A stretch of DNA of 64,000 nt from Marinobacter sp. EhC06 (GTDB taxonomy: Bacteria; Pseudomonadota; Gammaproteobacteria; Pseudomonadales; Oleiphilaceae). Both the position numbers and the translations under genes were made by a program. The notes under the pieces were generated by a model. The model ran no database searches. It saw only the letters and a program-made list of their open reading frames with translations, and was not told the origin of the DNA. Positions 9,225 to 18,908 of this stretch are shown here, one piece after another (positions within the stretch are counted from its first letter, which is position 1; every line of letters begins with the position of its first letter). The DNA lies in NCBI RefSeq assembly GCF_001650915.1, contig NZ_LXYO01000012.1, positions 487,948-551,947 on the forward strand. The letters run 5' to 3'.

Positions 9225-11975
9225 TCAGGAAATCAGCGGCCTTTCGTATTGCCGGATCAGGAAGCCAATGAGGGCATCCTCGTCCAGCGGATAGCTGAAC
9301 AGGTTGCCCTGACACTGGGCACAGCCGTGAGTTTTCAGGAAGCTCAGTTGCTGCGGGGTTTCCACACCTTCTGCAACCACTGTGAGGTGGAGCTTGCGGG
9401 CCAGGGCAATTACCGCGGAGGCAACATCGGTAGCACTGACATTGTAGGGTATATCGCGGATGAACCGGTGATCGATCTTGATCACATCCAGGGGCAGCTG
9501 TTGCAGCGAAACCAGAGAACAGGAACCGGTGCCAAAATCATCGAGAATCAGACAGACCCCCAAATCATGGAGCGACACCAGCAACTCCCGGAGCATTCGT
9601 GGATCTTCATTGAGCAGTTCCGCCGGCATTTCCAGCTCGAGGCGCTCGGGCGAGACGCCGGTTTCGGTGATGACCTGGCGAATCATATCCAGGAAACCGG
9701 AATCGGTCAGCTGGCGAACGGACAGATTCACCGCCATTTTCAGAGATTCGAAACCGGCCCGTTCCAGGGCCTGCACCTGAATACAGGCCTGCCTTAGGGC
9801 CCATTCTCCCAGGCGCACGATCAGGCCCGTTTCCTCAGCCAGGCCGATGAACTGCTGGGCGGAAACCAGTCCTTTCTCCGGATGATGCCAGCGCAGGAAT
9901 GCCTCAACCCCGATGACCCGCTCACTGGCCAGATCAATCTTCGGCTGGTAGTGCAAAACGAAGCGATCACCATCCAGGGCCGTGGCCAACTCCTCCTGCT
10001 GCAGGAGCCGGCGCGCCGCCTTGATATTCATGGCCGGCGTGAAGAACTGGAAGGTATTGCGTCCCAGTTCCTTGGCGCGATACATGGCCAGATCGGCATA
10101 CTTCATCAGGGTCCCGGCATCCTCGCTGTCGTGCGGGATCATGGTAATACCAATACTGACCGTGATACCGACTTCATGATCGTTCAGCCGGATCCGCTGG
10201 CACAGGCTGCGCAGGATAGTCTCTGCCACCTTGCTGGCGGCGTCCGAATCACTGATCCGTGACAACAGCACCACGAATTCGTCGCCGCCGAGCCTGGCAA
10301 CTGAGTCCTCTTCCCGGACGCAGCCCACCAGCCACTGGGCCACCTGGCGAAGGAGCTCATCCCCGGAATCATGACCCAGGGTATCGTTGATACGCTTGAA
10401 CCCGTCCAGATCCAGGAACATGAGCGCGGCCGGCTCACCGCTTCGGCGGCTACGGCTGACTACGTGGTTCAGGCGGTCGCGGAACAGCTGCCTGTTCGCC
10501 AGCCCTGTGAGCGGATCGTAGAATGCCAACCGGTGCAGCTCCGACTGGGCAGCCTTGAGCTGGGTGAGATCCCGCAGGCTAAGCACAACCCCATTGACAC
10601 CGGGCACCGACAACATGGCGGTAAAGGTGCCCTCCATATCCCGCCACTGCCCCTCGGCATCGCGAATACGAACCCGGATTACCGGCATCTGTTTACCGGG
10701 CGACTGCACGGAATCGTCAAAGCCTTTCTGTAGCTGAGGCCAGTCGTCGCCGTGAACCAGTTCTTCAAAGTCCAGGGACTGAACCTGGTCCGGTTCAAAA
10801 CCGAGAATATCGAGGCTGGACGGGCTGGCGTAAAGAGCCTGCCCGGCACGATCCATCACCAGAGTGACGTTGGCAGCGCCCTCGGTAATTGCCCGATAGC
10901 GGCCGGCACTGATCTGCGCCATCAGACGTGACCGGATCAGCGCGAGCACGAAGAGGAACAGCAAGGCACTGATGACCAGGCCGCTGCCCAGAACGATCGG
11001 AGGACGCGGATCCGAGGCCAGGAAATCAAAGGCAGGTGTGGAACGGGTCTGCAACAACCAATCGCGACCACCGTGGCTGATAGTCTGGCTCATCTGGAAA
11101 CTGAATTCGTTATCGAGGGAACCCAGGTTGGAGCCGTACATGAGGTTCTGCCGCTCCACCACTCCGGCATCGTAGATCCGGACATCCAGAAACGGCGAGA
11201 TCAGGCCGACGATGCCGTCGATCAGGTTGTTCATCCGGAAGGCACTGAACACATAGCCTGCCAGCATCATGCGACGCTCGGCCCGGATCTCGGGCACGGT
11301 TCCGCCCTGGTACACGGGGTAGTACATCAGGAAACTTGCCTGGTCTTCACCAAGCTCTTCCTGAACCAGTACCACCTTGGCCGTAACGGTGGGTACAGCC
11401 TCATCACGGGCCTGCTCCATGGCCCGACGATGGATGGGATCGCTGAAGGCATCGTAGCCAAGGGCCCGGCGATTGCGCTCAGTGCCCGGCTCCAGATAAA
11501 CCATGGGATAGTAATAGGGGCCACTGCCCAGCGGGTTCACCAAGTAATTATGCACCCCCTCCGCCCGGACAGAAGCAATATGATCGGCCATCTGGCGGAC
11601 ACCGATACGGCGAACATAGCCAATACCCTGAATGCCCGGGTAGTAACGGTTGATATCCACCTTGTCGACGTACTCGCGCCACTGGTCACGGGAAACGTCT
11701 CCGGTCACCGCAAACAGACCGGCACTACCGGCCAGCACCTGCTCGTAGTTCAGCAGGCGCTCTTCAATGGCGGATTTCAGTTGCAGAGACTGGGTGCGAA
11801 AACGAGCCTCCGTGCGGTCTTCAACCAGCCGAATGGACACTTGCCAGAGCAACAGGGTGACAGCAATGGCAACGGCAAAAATCAGCCAGGCGACCCAGGC
11901 GTTGCGAAATTCCAGTAACTTGCGAAGGGAGAGTTCCTGTCTGTTCATCATGGGGCTGGTCCGTTCCATGGCCAC
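9225..11975 (-). CDS. CHASE-PAS-GGDEF-EAL cyclic-di-GMP signalling protein
   Basis: This inner-membrane protein of about 916 residues has a membrane segment near 30-50, a periplasmic CHASE domain (about 60-315), a second membrane helix (about 325-345), a PAS domain, a GGDEF domain and an EAL domain. The diguanylate cyclase site GGDEF (563-567) is intact and is preceded by an RxxD inhibitory site (REED). The phosphodiesterase half is altered: EAL reads EAF at Glu691, the usual ExxTE-type segment reads ELEMPAEL, and KIDR reads KIDH, although DDFGTG and AEGVE remain. It is probably mainly a cyclase. The start is uncertain: GTG 11975, ATG 11969, or the ATG pair at 11951/11948. Confidence 0.9.
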   Translation of the reverse strand: MAMERTSPMMNRQELSLRKLLEFRNAWVAWLIFAVAIAVTLLLWQVSIRLVEDRTEARFRTQSLQLKSAIEERLLNYEQVLAGSAGLFAVTGDVSRDQWREYVDKVDINRYYPGIQGIGYVRRIGVRQMADHIASVRAEGVHNYLVNPLGSGPYYYPMVYLEPGTERNRRALGYDAFSDPIHRRAMEQARDEAVPTVTAKVVLVQEELGEDQASFLMYYPVYQGGTVPEIRAERRMMLAGYVFSAFRMNNLIDGIVGLISPFLDVRIYDAGVVERQNLMYGSNLGSLDNEFSFQMSQTISHGGRDWLLQTRSTPAFDFLASDPRPPIVLGSGLVISALLFLFVLALIRSRLMAQISAGRYRAITEGAANVTLVMDRAGQALYASPSSLDILGFEPDQVQSLDFEELVHGDDWPQLQKGFDDSVQSPGKQMPVIRVRIRDAEGQWRDMEGTFTAMLSVPGVNGVVLSLRDLTQLKAAQSELHRLAFYDPLTGLANRQLFRDRLNHVVSRSRRSGEPAALMFLDLDGFKRINDTLGHDSGDELLRQVAQWLVGCVREEDSVARLGGDEFVVLLSRISDSDAASKVAETILRSLCQRIRLNDHEVGITVSIGITMIPHDSEDAGTLMKYADLAMYRAKELGRNTFQFFTPAMNIKAARRLLQQEELATALDGDRFVLHYQPKIDLASERVIGVEAFLRWHHPEKGLVSAQQFIGLAEETGLIVRLGEWALRQACIQVQALERAGFESLKMAVNLSVRQLTDSGFLDMIRQVITETGVSPERLELEMPAELLNEDPRMLRELLVSLHDLGVCLILDDFGTGSCSLVSLQQLPLDVIKIDHRFIRDIPYNVSATDVASAVIALARKLHLTVVAEGVETPQQLSFLKTHGCAQCQGNLFSYPLDEDALIGFLIRQYERPLIS

Positions 11976-12004
11976 TCATTTTTGTTGATTCGCTGAGTAT
12001 AACA

Positions 12005-12046
12005 AAAGCCCCCGCAGGTGTCGTTTCCGACACCTGCGGGGGCTTT
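12005..12046 (-). terminator. Intrinsic terminator after mucD
   Basis: A perfect 19-bp inverted repeat (12005-12023 and 12028-12046) encloses a 4-base loop. On the minus strand the GC-rich stem ends in a short T run (CTTTTGTTAT), as expected for a Rho-independent terminator of mucD, whose stop lies 32 bases upstream. The symmetric A/T flanks could make it work in both directions. Confidence 0.85.
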
Positions 12047-12078
12047 CTTAGCCTATGATCTGGCTCAGGAGAGGAATA

Positions 12079-13557
12079 TCAGGGCTTCATCACCAGATAC
12101 AGTGCCCGGCCTTGGCGAACCACCCTAACCGATACCGCCTTGCCCTCAGGCAGCGACCGCACAACCTCGCGAAACTCCTGTAAGGAAGTCACTTTCTGGC
12201 GGTTGATTTCAGTGATCACATCCCCCGCCCGGATGCCAGCGTCAGACGCAGCACCGCGGGCAACGTTATTGACCACAACGCCGCCTTCAATGCCCATGGA
12301 GTCGGCCATATCCGCAGGCAGCGGCTCAACCATCATGCCCAAAGGCGCAGACGCGGGACCACCACTGTCACCGGAAGGCGCAGCAGCTTGCTGGCTTCCC
12401 TCCTCGGGGAGGCGACCAATTTCAACCTGAAGCTCGATTTCCTCGCCACCTCGAAGCACTCTGAGCTCGGCGGTTTCACCTACCGGAGTGCGGCCTACCA
12501 TAGGCGGCAAGTCAGAGGAAAGCTGCACCTCATCACCGTCATAGCTGAGAACGATGTCCCCCGACTGCAGACCCGCCTTCTGCGCCGGTGAGTCCGCCAT
12601 CACTTCGGCAATCAGCGCACCGCGAGGCCGTTTCAGACCAAAGGACTCGGCCAGGTCACGATTTACCTCCTGAATCAGCACCCCGAGCCAGCCGCGGGAC
12701 ACAGAGCCCTTGTCACGCAACTGACGGAACACATTCATGGCATCGTCGATAGGAATGGCAAACGAGACCCCCATGAAACCGCCAGAGCGGGTGTAGATCT
12801 GGGAGTTGATGCCCACCACTTCACCTTCCAGATTAAACAGGGGCCCGCCTGAATTGCCCGGGTTGATTGCCACATCGGTCTGGATGAAGGGCACATAGTT
12901 TTCCGATGGCAATGACCGCCCCAAAGCGCTGACGATGCCGGCAGTCACCGTATAGTCGAATCCGAAGGGCGAGCCGATCGCAAAGACCCATTCACCGACC
13001 TTCAGATCCCGGGACTGGCCTACCTTCACCACTGGCAGGTCATCCCCGTTTTCAATCTTCAGCACCGCCATATCGGAACGGGGATCGGTTCCAACCAGGG
13101 TAGCAGGCAGTTCGCGACGGTCGTTCAGGCGCACGATAATCTCATCAGCACCTTCAACCACGTGATTGTTGGTCAGTACGTAGCCGTCCGAGGATACGAT
13201 GAACCCGGAGCCCATGGAACGTCGGGGCTGTGAGTTACCCGGCCCGCCACCAAACGGAGACTGCGGGCCGCGGAAGAAATCCTGGAAAAACTCGGGGAGT
13301 TGTTCGAGCTGACGCTCATCAAACGGCATCCCGGGGGCGCGGGAATTCCCGCGTCGGGGTTCGGTCGTTGTGCTGATATTCACCACAGCACCCGCATTCT
13401 CCTCAACCAGCTCGGTGAAGTCCGGCAAGCTTCGGGCTGCACTGGCCTGACTCCAGCCCACCAACACCATGGCGGACAGAACGAGAAACAAAACAGCCGG
13501 CATCCTTCCGGGTATAAAGTTCTGTGACGGTTGGGCAACTGCTGTTGCACTCGACAT
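12079..13557 (-). CDS. mucD: Periplasmic serine protease MucD (DegP/HtrA family)
   Basis: MucD is an envelope chaperone-protease that degrades misfolded periplasmic proteins and in Pseudomonas restrains the AlgU stress response. The 492-residue precursor has a hydrophobic signal segment (AVLFLVLSAMVLVGWSQASA), a trypsin-like domain with catalytic His (TNNHVVEG), Asp (SDMAVLKI) and Ser (GNSGGPLFN), and two PDZ domains. The ATG at 13557 is favoured by an AGGGGGT element five bases upstream; an internal ATG at 13503 would give a tighter signal peptide. It follows rseC by 81 bases, the algU-mucABCD order. Confidence 0.95.
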   Translation of the reverse strand: MSSATAVAQPSQNFIPGRMPAVLFLVLSAMVLVGWSQASAARSLPDFTELVEENAGAVVNISTTTEPRRGNSRAPGMPFDERQLEQLPEFFQDFFRGPQSPFGGGPGNSQPRRSMGSGFIVSSDGYVLTNNHVVEGADEIIVRLNDRRELPATLVGTDPRSDMAVLKIENGDDLPVVKVGQSRDLKVGEWVFAIGSPFGFDYTVTAGIVSALGRSLPSENYVPFIQTDVAINPGNSGGPLFNLEGEVVGINSQIYTRSGGFMGVSFAIPIDDAMNVFRQLRDKGSVSRGWLGVLIQEVNRDLAESFGLKRPRGALIAEVMADSPAQKAGLQSGDIVLSYDGDEVQLSSDLPPMVGRTPVGETAELRVLRGGEEIELQVEIGRLPEEGSQQAAAPSGDSGGPASAPLGMMVEPLPADMADSMGIEGGVVVNNVARGAASDAGIRAGDVITEINRQKVTSLQEFREVVRSLPEGKAVSVRVVRQGRALYLVMKP

Positions 13558-13638
13558 GTGGTACCCCCTATTGTTCTAGCATATACGCGTAAATTTTGGG
13601 CTCACCCCACCGATTTTCAACTTACAAAACCGTAGGAT

Positions 13639-14088
13639 TTACAGACAGTTTTCAGAGGAAATCCGGTTTACCCGGACCAGACGGGGCTCATAATCCCTGC
13701 CGCCTGCGCGTTGCAATTTTCGCCCTGCAAAAAAGCCCAGGGCCAGGCCAGCAACGGCAGCCAGCATCGCTGCGCCATCGTGCCCGCCGGACAGCTGGTG
13801 ACCGAGGACACTTGCAACCACCATAAGGATCAGCGGCAAGGCGTAAACCAGAAGCGAAGCGCCCAGCAACGCCTGCTCATCAATACCGATAGTGACTTCA
13901 TCCCCAACCCTGGCATTGATCGAGTTGGTCACCAGAATCTGATTGGCGCGTCCACCAGACGCCGCCGCCAGTACTTTCTGACCGCAGCCGTTGCGGGCGG
14001 CACAACTCTGACAAGCACTGGTTCGAATCGTCTGGACCCAGACCCGGTCGCCCTTGAGCGCGACAACCTTCCCGGTTTCGGTAATCAC
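13639..14088 (-). CDS. rseC: Sigma-E regulator RseC/MucC family
   Basis: This is a small inner-membrane protein of 149 residues with the RseC/MucC layout: an N-terminal cytoplasmic segment with a cysteine cluster (SACQSCAARNGCGQ), likely able to bind an iron-sulfur cluster, then two membrane helices (LLVYALPLILMVVASVLG and AAMLAAVAGLALGFFAG) and a basic tail. In this family RseC has a modest effect on the sigma-E pathway and is linked to SoxR reduction. Its ATG overlaps the rseB stop by four bases, so the two are coupled. Confidence 0.93.
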   Translation of the reverse strand: MITETGKVVALKGDRVWVQTIRTSACQSCAARNGCGQKVLAAASGGRANQILVTNSINARVGDEVTIGIDEQALLGASLLVYALPLILMVVASVLGHQLSGGHDGAAMLAAVAGLALGFFAGRKLQRAGGRDYEPRLVRVNRISSENCL

Positions 14089-15104
14089 GATTCACCCGCA
14101 CCCAGGGCCAGCGAGTCTTCAATGCGCACCGACTCGGCGACCTGCCGGGCTGTTTGCGGTGGCAGTTCGCCCACAACAGTGACCAGGAAGGCGTTGTCTC
14201 CCTCCTTTACCTGGTGCATGTAAACTGTCGTGGCGCCGATTTTGGAGGCGCCCGTGGGCATGGTTACCGGACCAGCCGGTTCAACGAACACTGAAAAAGC
14301 CGCCAGGCCATCGGAGAAGGCAACCGCCTGCCCCTTGCCGGAGCGGGGCGCTGCGGCGGGTACGAATCCCTCCGGGCGCCAGCCAAGCTGCCATCCGTCC
14401 ATACGCTGTACCACAGATGCCGAGGCAGGGGGTTCGTCCAGGGTTCTGGAGATTTCCCTGCCCTGGGTACGAATCACAAACTCGCTGTCGGGAATGTCTT
14501 CGCCGATGTGAAGACTGGTGAACTGGAACTGCTCAAGCACCTCGCCCTCAGCGTTCCGGACATGGCTCTTCACCAGCAACCCAGTGGATTTTTCCAGCCA
14601 GAGCCGATGGCTATAGCGGTAGGAATCTTTAGCGCTCAGCGCCACAGAAACCACCTCATATCCGGCAACCCGATCGTCACCTTTCATCTCTGCCCGGTAC
14701 CAGCGGCTAACCGGCACCAGCTGGCTGGTGAATGCTTCGGCAAACGGCCCCGAGGGAATGACCTGATCAAGCTGTATCCGGCCGGTTTCAGGAAGCACGC
14801 AGACCACGTTCATGCCCTTGCGAACAATTTCGCCGCTTCCGCCGTCCTGCAGCACCAACCGCTCTTCAACAACACCATCATTATAGCGATGCGCAATTTG
14901 CATGGAGTGCACACTCTCACCACGGGCGTAAACGAACACGCCGCGATAGGAGGTCATGTTCAGAGCCGGCCCGAGCCTTTCGAGCCAGGCGGCAGCCTCA
15001 TCTTCTTCCGCAGCAGACAGCAGAGGTCCTGCAAGTGTAAGCAGAATACCAACAACCACTGACAGCGCACGGCTTCGGGAAAAATCTTTGAAGGCTTGAG
15101 GCAT
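14085..15104 (-). CDS. rseB: Sigma-E regulatory protein RseB (MucB)
   Basis: RseB/MucB is a periplasmic lipid/lipopolysaccharide sensor that binds RseA/MucA and shields it from DegS/AlgW cleavage. The chosen ATG at 15104 gives 339 residues beginning with a signal peptide (ALSVVVGILLTLAGPLLSA). A longer open frame to 15239 would overlap rseA and lacks a plausible N-terminus. The family motif NMTSYRGVFVYARG follows the signal peptide, and the C-terminal domain starts around residue 215. The gene starts 20 bases downstream of rseA and overlaps rseC by four bases. Confidence 0.94.
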   Translation of the reverse strand: MPQAFKDFSRSRALSVVVGILLTLAGPLLSAAEEDEAAAWLERLGPALNMTSYRGVFVYARGESVHSMQIAHRYNDGVVEERLVLQDGGSGEIVRKGMNVVCVLPETGRIQLDQVIPSGPFAEAFTSQLVPVSRWYRAEMKGDDRVAGYEVVSVALSAKDSYRYSHRLWLEKSTGLLVKSHVRNAEGEVLEQFQFTSLHIGEDIPDSEFVIRTQGREISRTLDEPPASASVVQRMDGWQLGWRPEGFVPAAAPRSGKGQAVAFSDGLAAFSVFVEPAGPVTMPTGASKIGATTVYMHQVKEGDNAFLVTVVGELPPQTARQVAESVRIEDSLALGAGES

Positions 15105-15124
15105 GATTACACTCGCTCCGGGGT

Positions 15125-15685
15125 TCAGTAGCCGGCACCGTTGGCGCTGACCAGGCGGGCATAGCCAACGGCGCCCCGCCCTGCACCAACGCTGTTGTGC
15201 TGTGCGTGTTCCAGCAGGTAGCGACTCATGTATTCCCACTGCTCCTCATCCAGACCCTGCAGGGCGATCTCCCTGACAGGCTGATTCTGAACAGGCGTTT
15301 CCGGTGCGGCCGCTGTCACGGGCTGAACCGGCCCCGGGCCGGACGAATCCCAGCCGGCGCCAGCCCCAAATCCGACCAGCAGCGCCATGGCCACCATGGC
15401 GGCCGCCGGCCAGTGCCATCGGCCCGCCTTATTGGCCTGAACAGCGGGCTCTGGCCGGGACGTCCCGGAGCCGCGGCCATCAAGCAATTCACGGACGGCC
15501 AAACTGACGTCCATACCATGGGCCGGGGAGTGGCCATCATGCATAAGGTCCCGCACGTCCTGCCAACGCTGCCACTGCGCCCGAACCTCGTCCTGGCTTT
15601 CGTGTGAAAGCAGGCGACGTACCGAAAGCTCGTCGGCTTCGTCGTCCATCATGGCGGACAGTGTTTCTCTGAGACGATCATCCAT
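15125..15685 (-). CDS. rseA: Anti-sigma factor RseA (MucA)
   Basis: RseA/MucA is a single-pass inner-membrane anti-sigma factor that holds sigma-E (AlgU) inactive until regulated proteolysis. The 186-residue protein begins MDDRLRETLSAMMDDEADEL, the conserved sigma-binding N-terminal domain. It has one membrane helix near residues 97-114 (WPAAAMVAMALLVGFGAG) and a periplasmic C-terminal part. The ATG at 15685 is chosen because GAGG lies nine bases upstream; the longer frame uses TTG. It is 15 bases downstream of rpoE. No truncation of the mucoid type is seen. Confidence 0.95.
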   Translation of the reverse strand: MDDRLRETLSAMMDDEADELSVRRLLSHESQDEVRAQWQRWQDVRDLMHDGHSPAHGMDVSLAVRELLDGRGSGTSRPEPAVQANKAGRWHWPAAAMVAMALLVGFGAGAGWDSSGPGPVQPVTAAAPETPVQNQPVREIALQGLDEEQWEYMSRYLLEHAQHNSVGAGRGAVGYARLVSANGAGY

Positions 15686-15700
15686 GGGATGCAACCTCAA

Positions 15701-16387
15701 TTACGTCACGGAATGATTGAGTAAAGGTCCAAGATGCTTATCAACCGCATCCCGGGCCCTGAATATTCGTGAACGGACGGTACCGATCGGGCACTCCAGA
15801 ATGCCAGCGATATCCTCATAGCTCAGGCCATCGTACTCCCTGAGCAGGAAGGCAGAACGCAACTCCTCGGGGAGCTGTGCAATAGCCCTGTTCAGTTCTT
15901 TCTGGAGCTGCTCCCGTTGCAGAAGTCGTTCCGGCGATGCAGTATCGCGGAGTCGGGAGCCGTCATCAAAATTCTCCGCCTCGGCCGAATCGGCACTACC
16001 CTGCGGACGACGCCCCCGGGACTCCAGATAGTTCTTCGCGGTGTTCACGGCGATCCGGTACAGCCACGTGTAGAAGGCACTGTCTCCCCGGAAACGCTCG
16101 ATCGCCCGGAATGCCTTGACGAAGGTCTCCTGGGTCAGATCCATGACTTCCTGAGTGTCGTAGACGTACCGACTGATAATAGACGCGACTCTGGACTGGT
16201 ATTTGACCACCAGTAGATCAAAGGCGGCGCGATCACCATTGCGGACCTTGCGGACCAACTGCAGGTCTGTCTGGCTATCGGAGTGTTCGCCTTGACGTTT
16301 CTCTGTATCAGGAGTCATGGACTGGTTGCCGGGGTTCCCTGATTTGATGGCCAGCTGTCCGGCCTGTACCAAGTTTCGCTGCGTCAT
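15701..16387 (-). CDS. rpoE: RNA polymerase sigma-E / sigma-22 factor (RpoE/AlgU)
   Basis: This is an ECF sigma factor for the envelope stress response. Region 2 (GDRAAFDLLVVKYQ ... RFRGDSAFYTWLYRIAVNTA) and region 4 (LPEELRSAFLLREYDGLSYE, then ECPIGTVRSRIFRAR) are both clear. At 228 residues it carries about 30 residues more at the N-terminus than typical AlgU; an ATG at 16318 is an alternative start and neither has a strong ribosome-binding site. It is followed by its anti-sigma factor and preceded by an AlgU-type promoter, which suggests autoregulation. Confidence 0.96.
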   Translation of the reverse strand: MTQRNLVQAGQLAIKSGNPGNQSMTPDTEKRQGEHSDSQTDLQLVRKVRNGDRAAFDLLVVKYQSRVASIISRYVYDTQEVMDLTQETFVKAFRAIERFRGDSAFYTWLYRIAVNTAKNYLESRGRRPQGSADSAEAENFDDGSRLRDTASPERLLQREQLQKELNRAIAQLPEELRSAFLLREYDGLSYEDIAGILECPIGTVRSRIFRARDAVDKHLGPLLNHSVT

Positions 16388-16457
16388 TGATGCTATCCGG
16401 CGTCCGTTAGTGGAACGGGCTTAGCCACCTGTACGGCGGCTCACCCTGTCAGGCCAA

Positions 16458-16484
16458 ATAGACAGCAAGCGTAAAGTTTAGTTC
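16458..16484 (-). promoter_or_regulatory. Predicted sigma-E/AlgU-dependent promoter of rpoE
   Basis: On the minus strand a -35 element GAACTA (16479-16484) is followed after 16 bases by TCTAT (16458-16462). The AlgU/RpoE consensus is GAACTT, 16-17 bases, then TCtnn, so this matches at all but one base. It lies 71 bases upstream of the rpoE ATG, with transcription expected from about 16450. It implies positive autoregulation, which is known for rpoE/algU operons. Confidence 0.7.
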
Positions 16485-16500
16485 AATACACGTCCACATT

Positions 16501-18126
16501 ATGGCCTGCGATAACGACCCGATGCCACAGTCCTTCGAATACGATGTTCTCATTATCGGCAGCGGAGCTGCCGGCCTCACCGTCGCCCTCAATCTGCCAG
16601 AGCATCTGAAGGTCTGCGTGGTGAGCAAGGCGCAGATCAGCAGCGGCGCAACCCTCTGGGCGCAAGGAGGGATCGCTGCGGTTCTGGATGATCAGGACTC
16701 CACCGAAAACCACATCACTGACACCCTGAATGCTGGCGCCGGCCTGTGCCATGAGGACGCCGTGCGCTTCACTGTTGAGCACGGCAAGGAGAGCATTGAC
16801 TGGCTGATCGATTCCGGTGTCGACTTTACCCGGGATCAGGATGCCCACTATCATTTGACTCGGGAAGGCGGTCACAGCCACCGGCGCATCATTCACGCAG
16901 CTGATGCCACCGGCCACGCAGTTTCAACCACTCTGACGTCCCAGGCAGAGGCACGACCAAACATCGAACTTATGTCCGGTCGTGTGGCAGTGGACCTCAT
17001 CACCAATCGCAAACTGTCCCTGCCGGGCAACCGATGTGTCGGTGCCTACATCCTGAATCTTGAAGACAACCACGTAGAGCTGTTCCGGGCAAGATTCACG
17101 GTTATTGCCACCGGTGGCGCCTCCAAGGCCTACCGCTACACTACCAACCCGGACGGCGCCTCCGGCGATGGAATCGCCATGGCCTGGCGTGCCGGCTGCC
17201 GGGTAGCGAACATGGAATTCAACCAGTTCCACCCCACCTGCCTTTACCATCCCCACGCCAAATCCTTCCTGATCACGGAAGCCGTGCGCGGGGAAGGTGG
17301 TCTCCTGAAATTGCCTGATGGGTCGCGGTTCATGGACCGCTTTGACGAACGCGGCGAATTGGCACCGCGGGATATCGTTGCCCGCGCCATTGACCATGAG
17401 ATGAAGCGACTGGGTGCTGATCACCTTTACCTGGACATCAGCCACAAGCCCGCCGATTTTATCAAGCACCACTTCCCCACCATTTACGAGAAGTGCCTTG
17501 GCTTTGGCATTGATATCACTCGGGAGCCCATCCCCGTGGTGCCCGCTGCCCACTATACCTGTGGTGGCATCATGAGTGACGAGCGGGCCAGAACTGATGT
17601 CAATCAGCTCTATGTGGTGGGCGAAGCAGCATTCACGGGACTCCATGGTGCCAATCGCATGGCCAGCAATTCCCTGCTTGAGTGCCTCGTGTATGGACGC
17701 GCCGCCGCGGCCGATATTGCCCGTCGGGAAGCCGACATTCCGCCACCGCCGGAAGCCCCGGACTGGGACGAGAGCCAGGTCCGGGATTCTGATGAAGACG
17801 TTGTTATCTCCCACAACTGGGACGAGCTGCGACATTTCATGTGGGACTATGTGGGCATTGTGCGGACCACCAAGCGCCTCCAGCGGGCCAAGCACAGGGT
17901 GGACCTGCTGTCTGCCGAGATCGGAGAGTTCTACAGCAATTACCGTGTGACCAACGACCTGCTGGAACTTCGTAACCTGGTCACCGTGTCAGACCTGATC
18001 ATCTGCTCGGCACTGCAGCGCAGGGAAAGCCGCGGACTGCACTACACGCTGGATTATCCGGGACTGCTCAATGAGGTCCGTGATACCGTACTGGTTCCCA
18101 CGACCTACCGAACGCTCGCGCCCTGA
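16501..18126 (+). CDS. nadB: L-aspartate oxidase
   Basis: NadB is a flavoprotein that oxidises L-aspartate to iminoaspartate for quinolinate and NAD synthesis. The 541-residue protein starts with an FAD-binding [13 protein letters not shown] motif. It contains the family segments [56 protein letters not shown] and [21 protein letters not shown]. The start is ATG 16501, or ATG 16522, which is nearer the usual family N-terminus; neither has a clear ribosome-binding site. Divergent nadB and rpoE is a conserved arrangement, also seen in Escherichia coli. Confidence 0.96.
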   Translation: MACDNDPMPQSFEYDVLIIGSGAAGLTVALNLPEHLKVCVVSKAQISSGATLWAQGGIAAVLDDQDSTENHITDTLNAGAGLCHEDAVRFTVEHGKESIDWLIDSGVDFTRDQDAHYHLTREGGHSHRRIIHAADATGHAVSTTLTSQAEARPNIELMSGRVAVDLITNRKLSLPGNRCVGAYILNLEDNHVELFRARFTVIATGGASKAYRYTTNPDGASGDGIAMAWRAGCRVANMEFNQFHPTCLYHPHAKSFLITEAVRGEGGLLKLPDGSRFMDRFDERGELAPRDIVARAIDHEMKRLGADHLYLDISHKPADFIKHHFPTIYEKCLGFGIDITREPIPVVPAAHYTCGGIMSDERARTDVNQLYVVGEAAFTGLHGANRMASNSLLECLVYGRAAAADIARREADIPPPPEAPDWDESQVRDSDEDVVISHNWDELRHFMWDYVGIVRTTKRLQRAKHRVDLLSAEIGEFYSNYRVTNDLLELRNLVTVSDLIICSALQRRESRGLHYTLDYPGLLNEVRDTVLVPTTYRTLAP

Positions 18127-18166
18127 GCGAACGCTGACTGTTACACACGATTCAATGGAAAACACT

Positions 18167-18439
18167 ATGTCAGAGACACCTGCATCTTCCGAAAAAGCAG
18201 AATTCAACCGCCTGTGGTGGCACAGCCGCCGCGGCATGCTGGAGTTGGACAACCTTCTGATTCCATTCATGGAAGAGGCCTATCGCAACCTCGACGCCGA
18301 AGACCAGGCTCGTTACAAGAAGCTGCTCACCTGCGAGGACAATGACATGTTCGAGTGGTTCATGCAGCGCAGCCGCCCGGCAGATCCGGACCTCCAACGC
18401 ATGGTCGACATCATTCTCAAACGTGTCCAGCCGGATTGA
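18167..18439 (+). CDS. sdhE: FAD assembly factor SdhE
   Basis: SdhE assists covalent flavinylation of succinate dehydrogenase and fumarate reductase flavoprotein subunits. The 90-residue protein has the family [10 protein letters not shown] motif with the key RGxxE residues, and the C-terminal [14 protein letters not shown]. The ATG at 18167 is chosen because upstream in-frame ATG and GTG codons lie outside the conserved region. It lies 40 bases downstream of nadB, another FAD enzyme, and overlaps ygfX by 17 bases, as in the E. coli sdhE-ygfX pair. Confidence 0.95.
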   Translation: MSETPASSEKAEFNRLWWHSRRGMLELDNLLIPFMEEAYRNLDAEDQARYKKLLTCEDNDMFEWFMQRSRPADPDLQRMVDIILKRVQPD

Positions 18440-18887
18440 GCTGACGCTCACCCCCTCATTGCCGGTTGGCGTCCTCGCAGTGCTGCCCTGGCTGCTGTTA
18501 CTGATCTTCCTGCTGGTCGCGGCGCTGGCCGGCAAAATCTGGTTTCTTGCTGCAGCACCGATTGCACTGGGCGGCGCCACCTTGCAGTACCGGTCCAACG
18601 GATTACTGGTGGGCGGGGGTTCTGTGCACGGCCTTCTGATTGAACACGGAAAGATGTACGCCAAAACCGGAGACAGCCGGCACGTTCAGGTGCTTCCGCT
18701 GGCATCCAGTCGGATCTGGTCCGGGCTGGCACTCTTGAAACTGCGACCGACCGGCACCAGATTCCAGTCTTACACCACGATTCTGCTTGCGCCATCACCC
18801 GGCAGACCGGGTAACGTTGCAGCAGACGATTTCCGTCGCCTGAGGGTATGGCTCAGACTGGGCCGATCCGGGCGATCAACCACCTGA
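18423..18887 (+). CDS. ygfX: YgfX family membrane protein
   Basis: This small protein has two adjacent hydrophobic stretches ([20 protein letters not shown] and [20 protein letters not shown]) and a C-terminal cytoplasmic part. The layout and position match YgfX (CptA), the inner-membrane partner encoded with SdhE and proposed in E. coli as a toxin-like inhibitor of FtsZ and MreB. The GTG at 18423 is the best start, giving 154 residues and a 17-base overlap with sdhE; there is no suitable ATG. Sequence conservation in this family is weak, so the call leans on context. Confidence 0.72.
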   Translation: MSSRIELTLTPSLPVGVLAVLPWLLLLIFLLVAALAGKIWFLAAAPIALGGATLQYRSNGLLVGGGSVHGLLIEHGKMYAKTGDSRHVQVLPLASSRIWSGLALLKLRPTGTRFQSYTTILLAPSPGRPGNVAADDFRRLRVWLRLGRSGRSTT

Positions 18888-18908
18888 TTCACCGATCTGG
18901 AGCACGCC

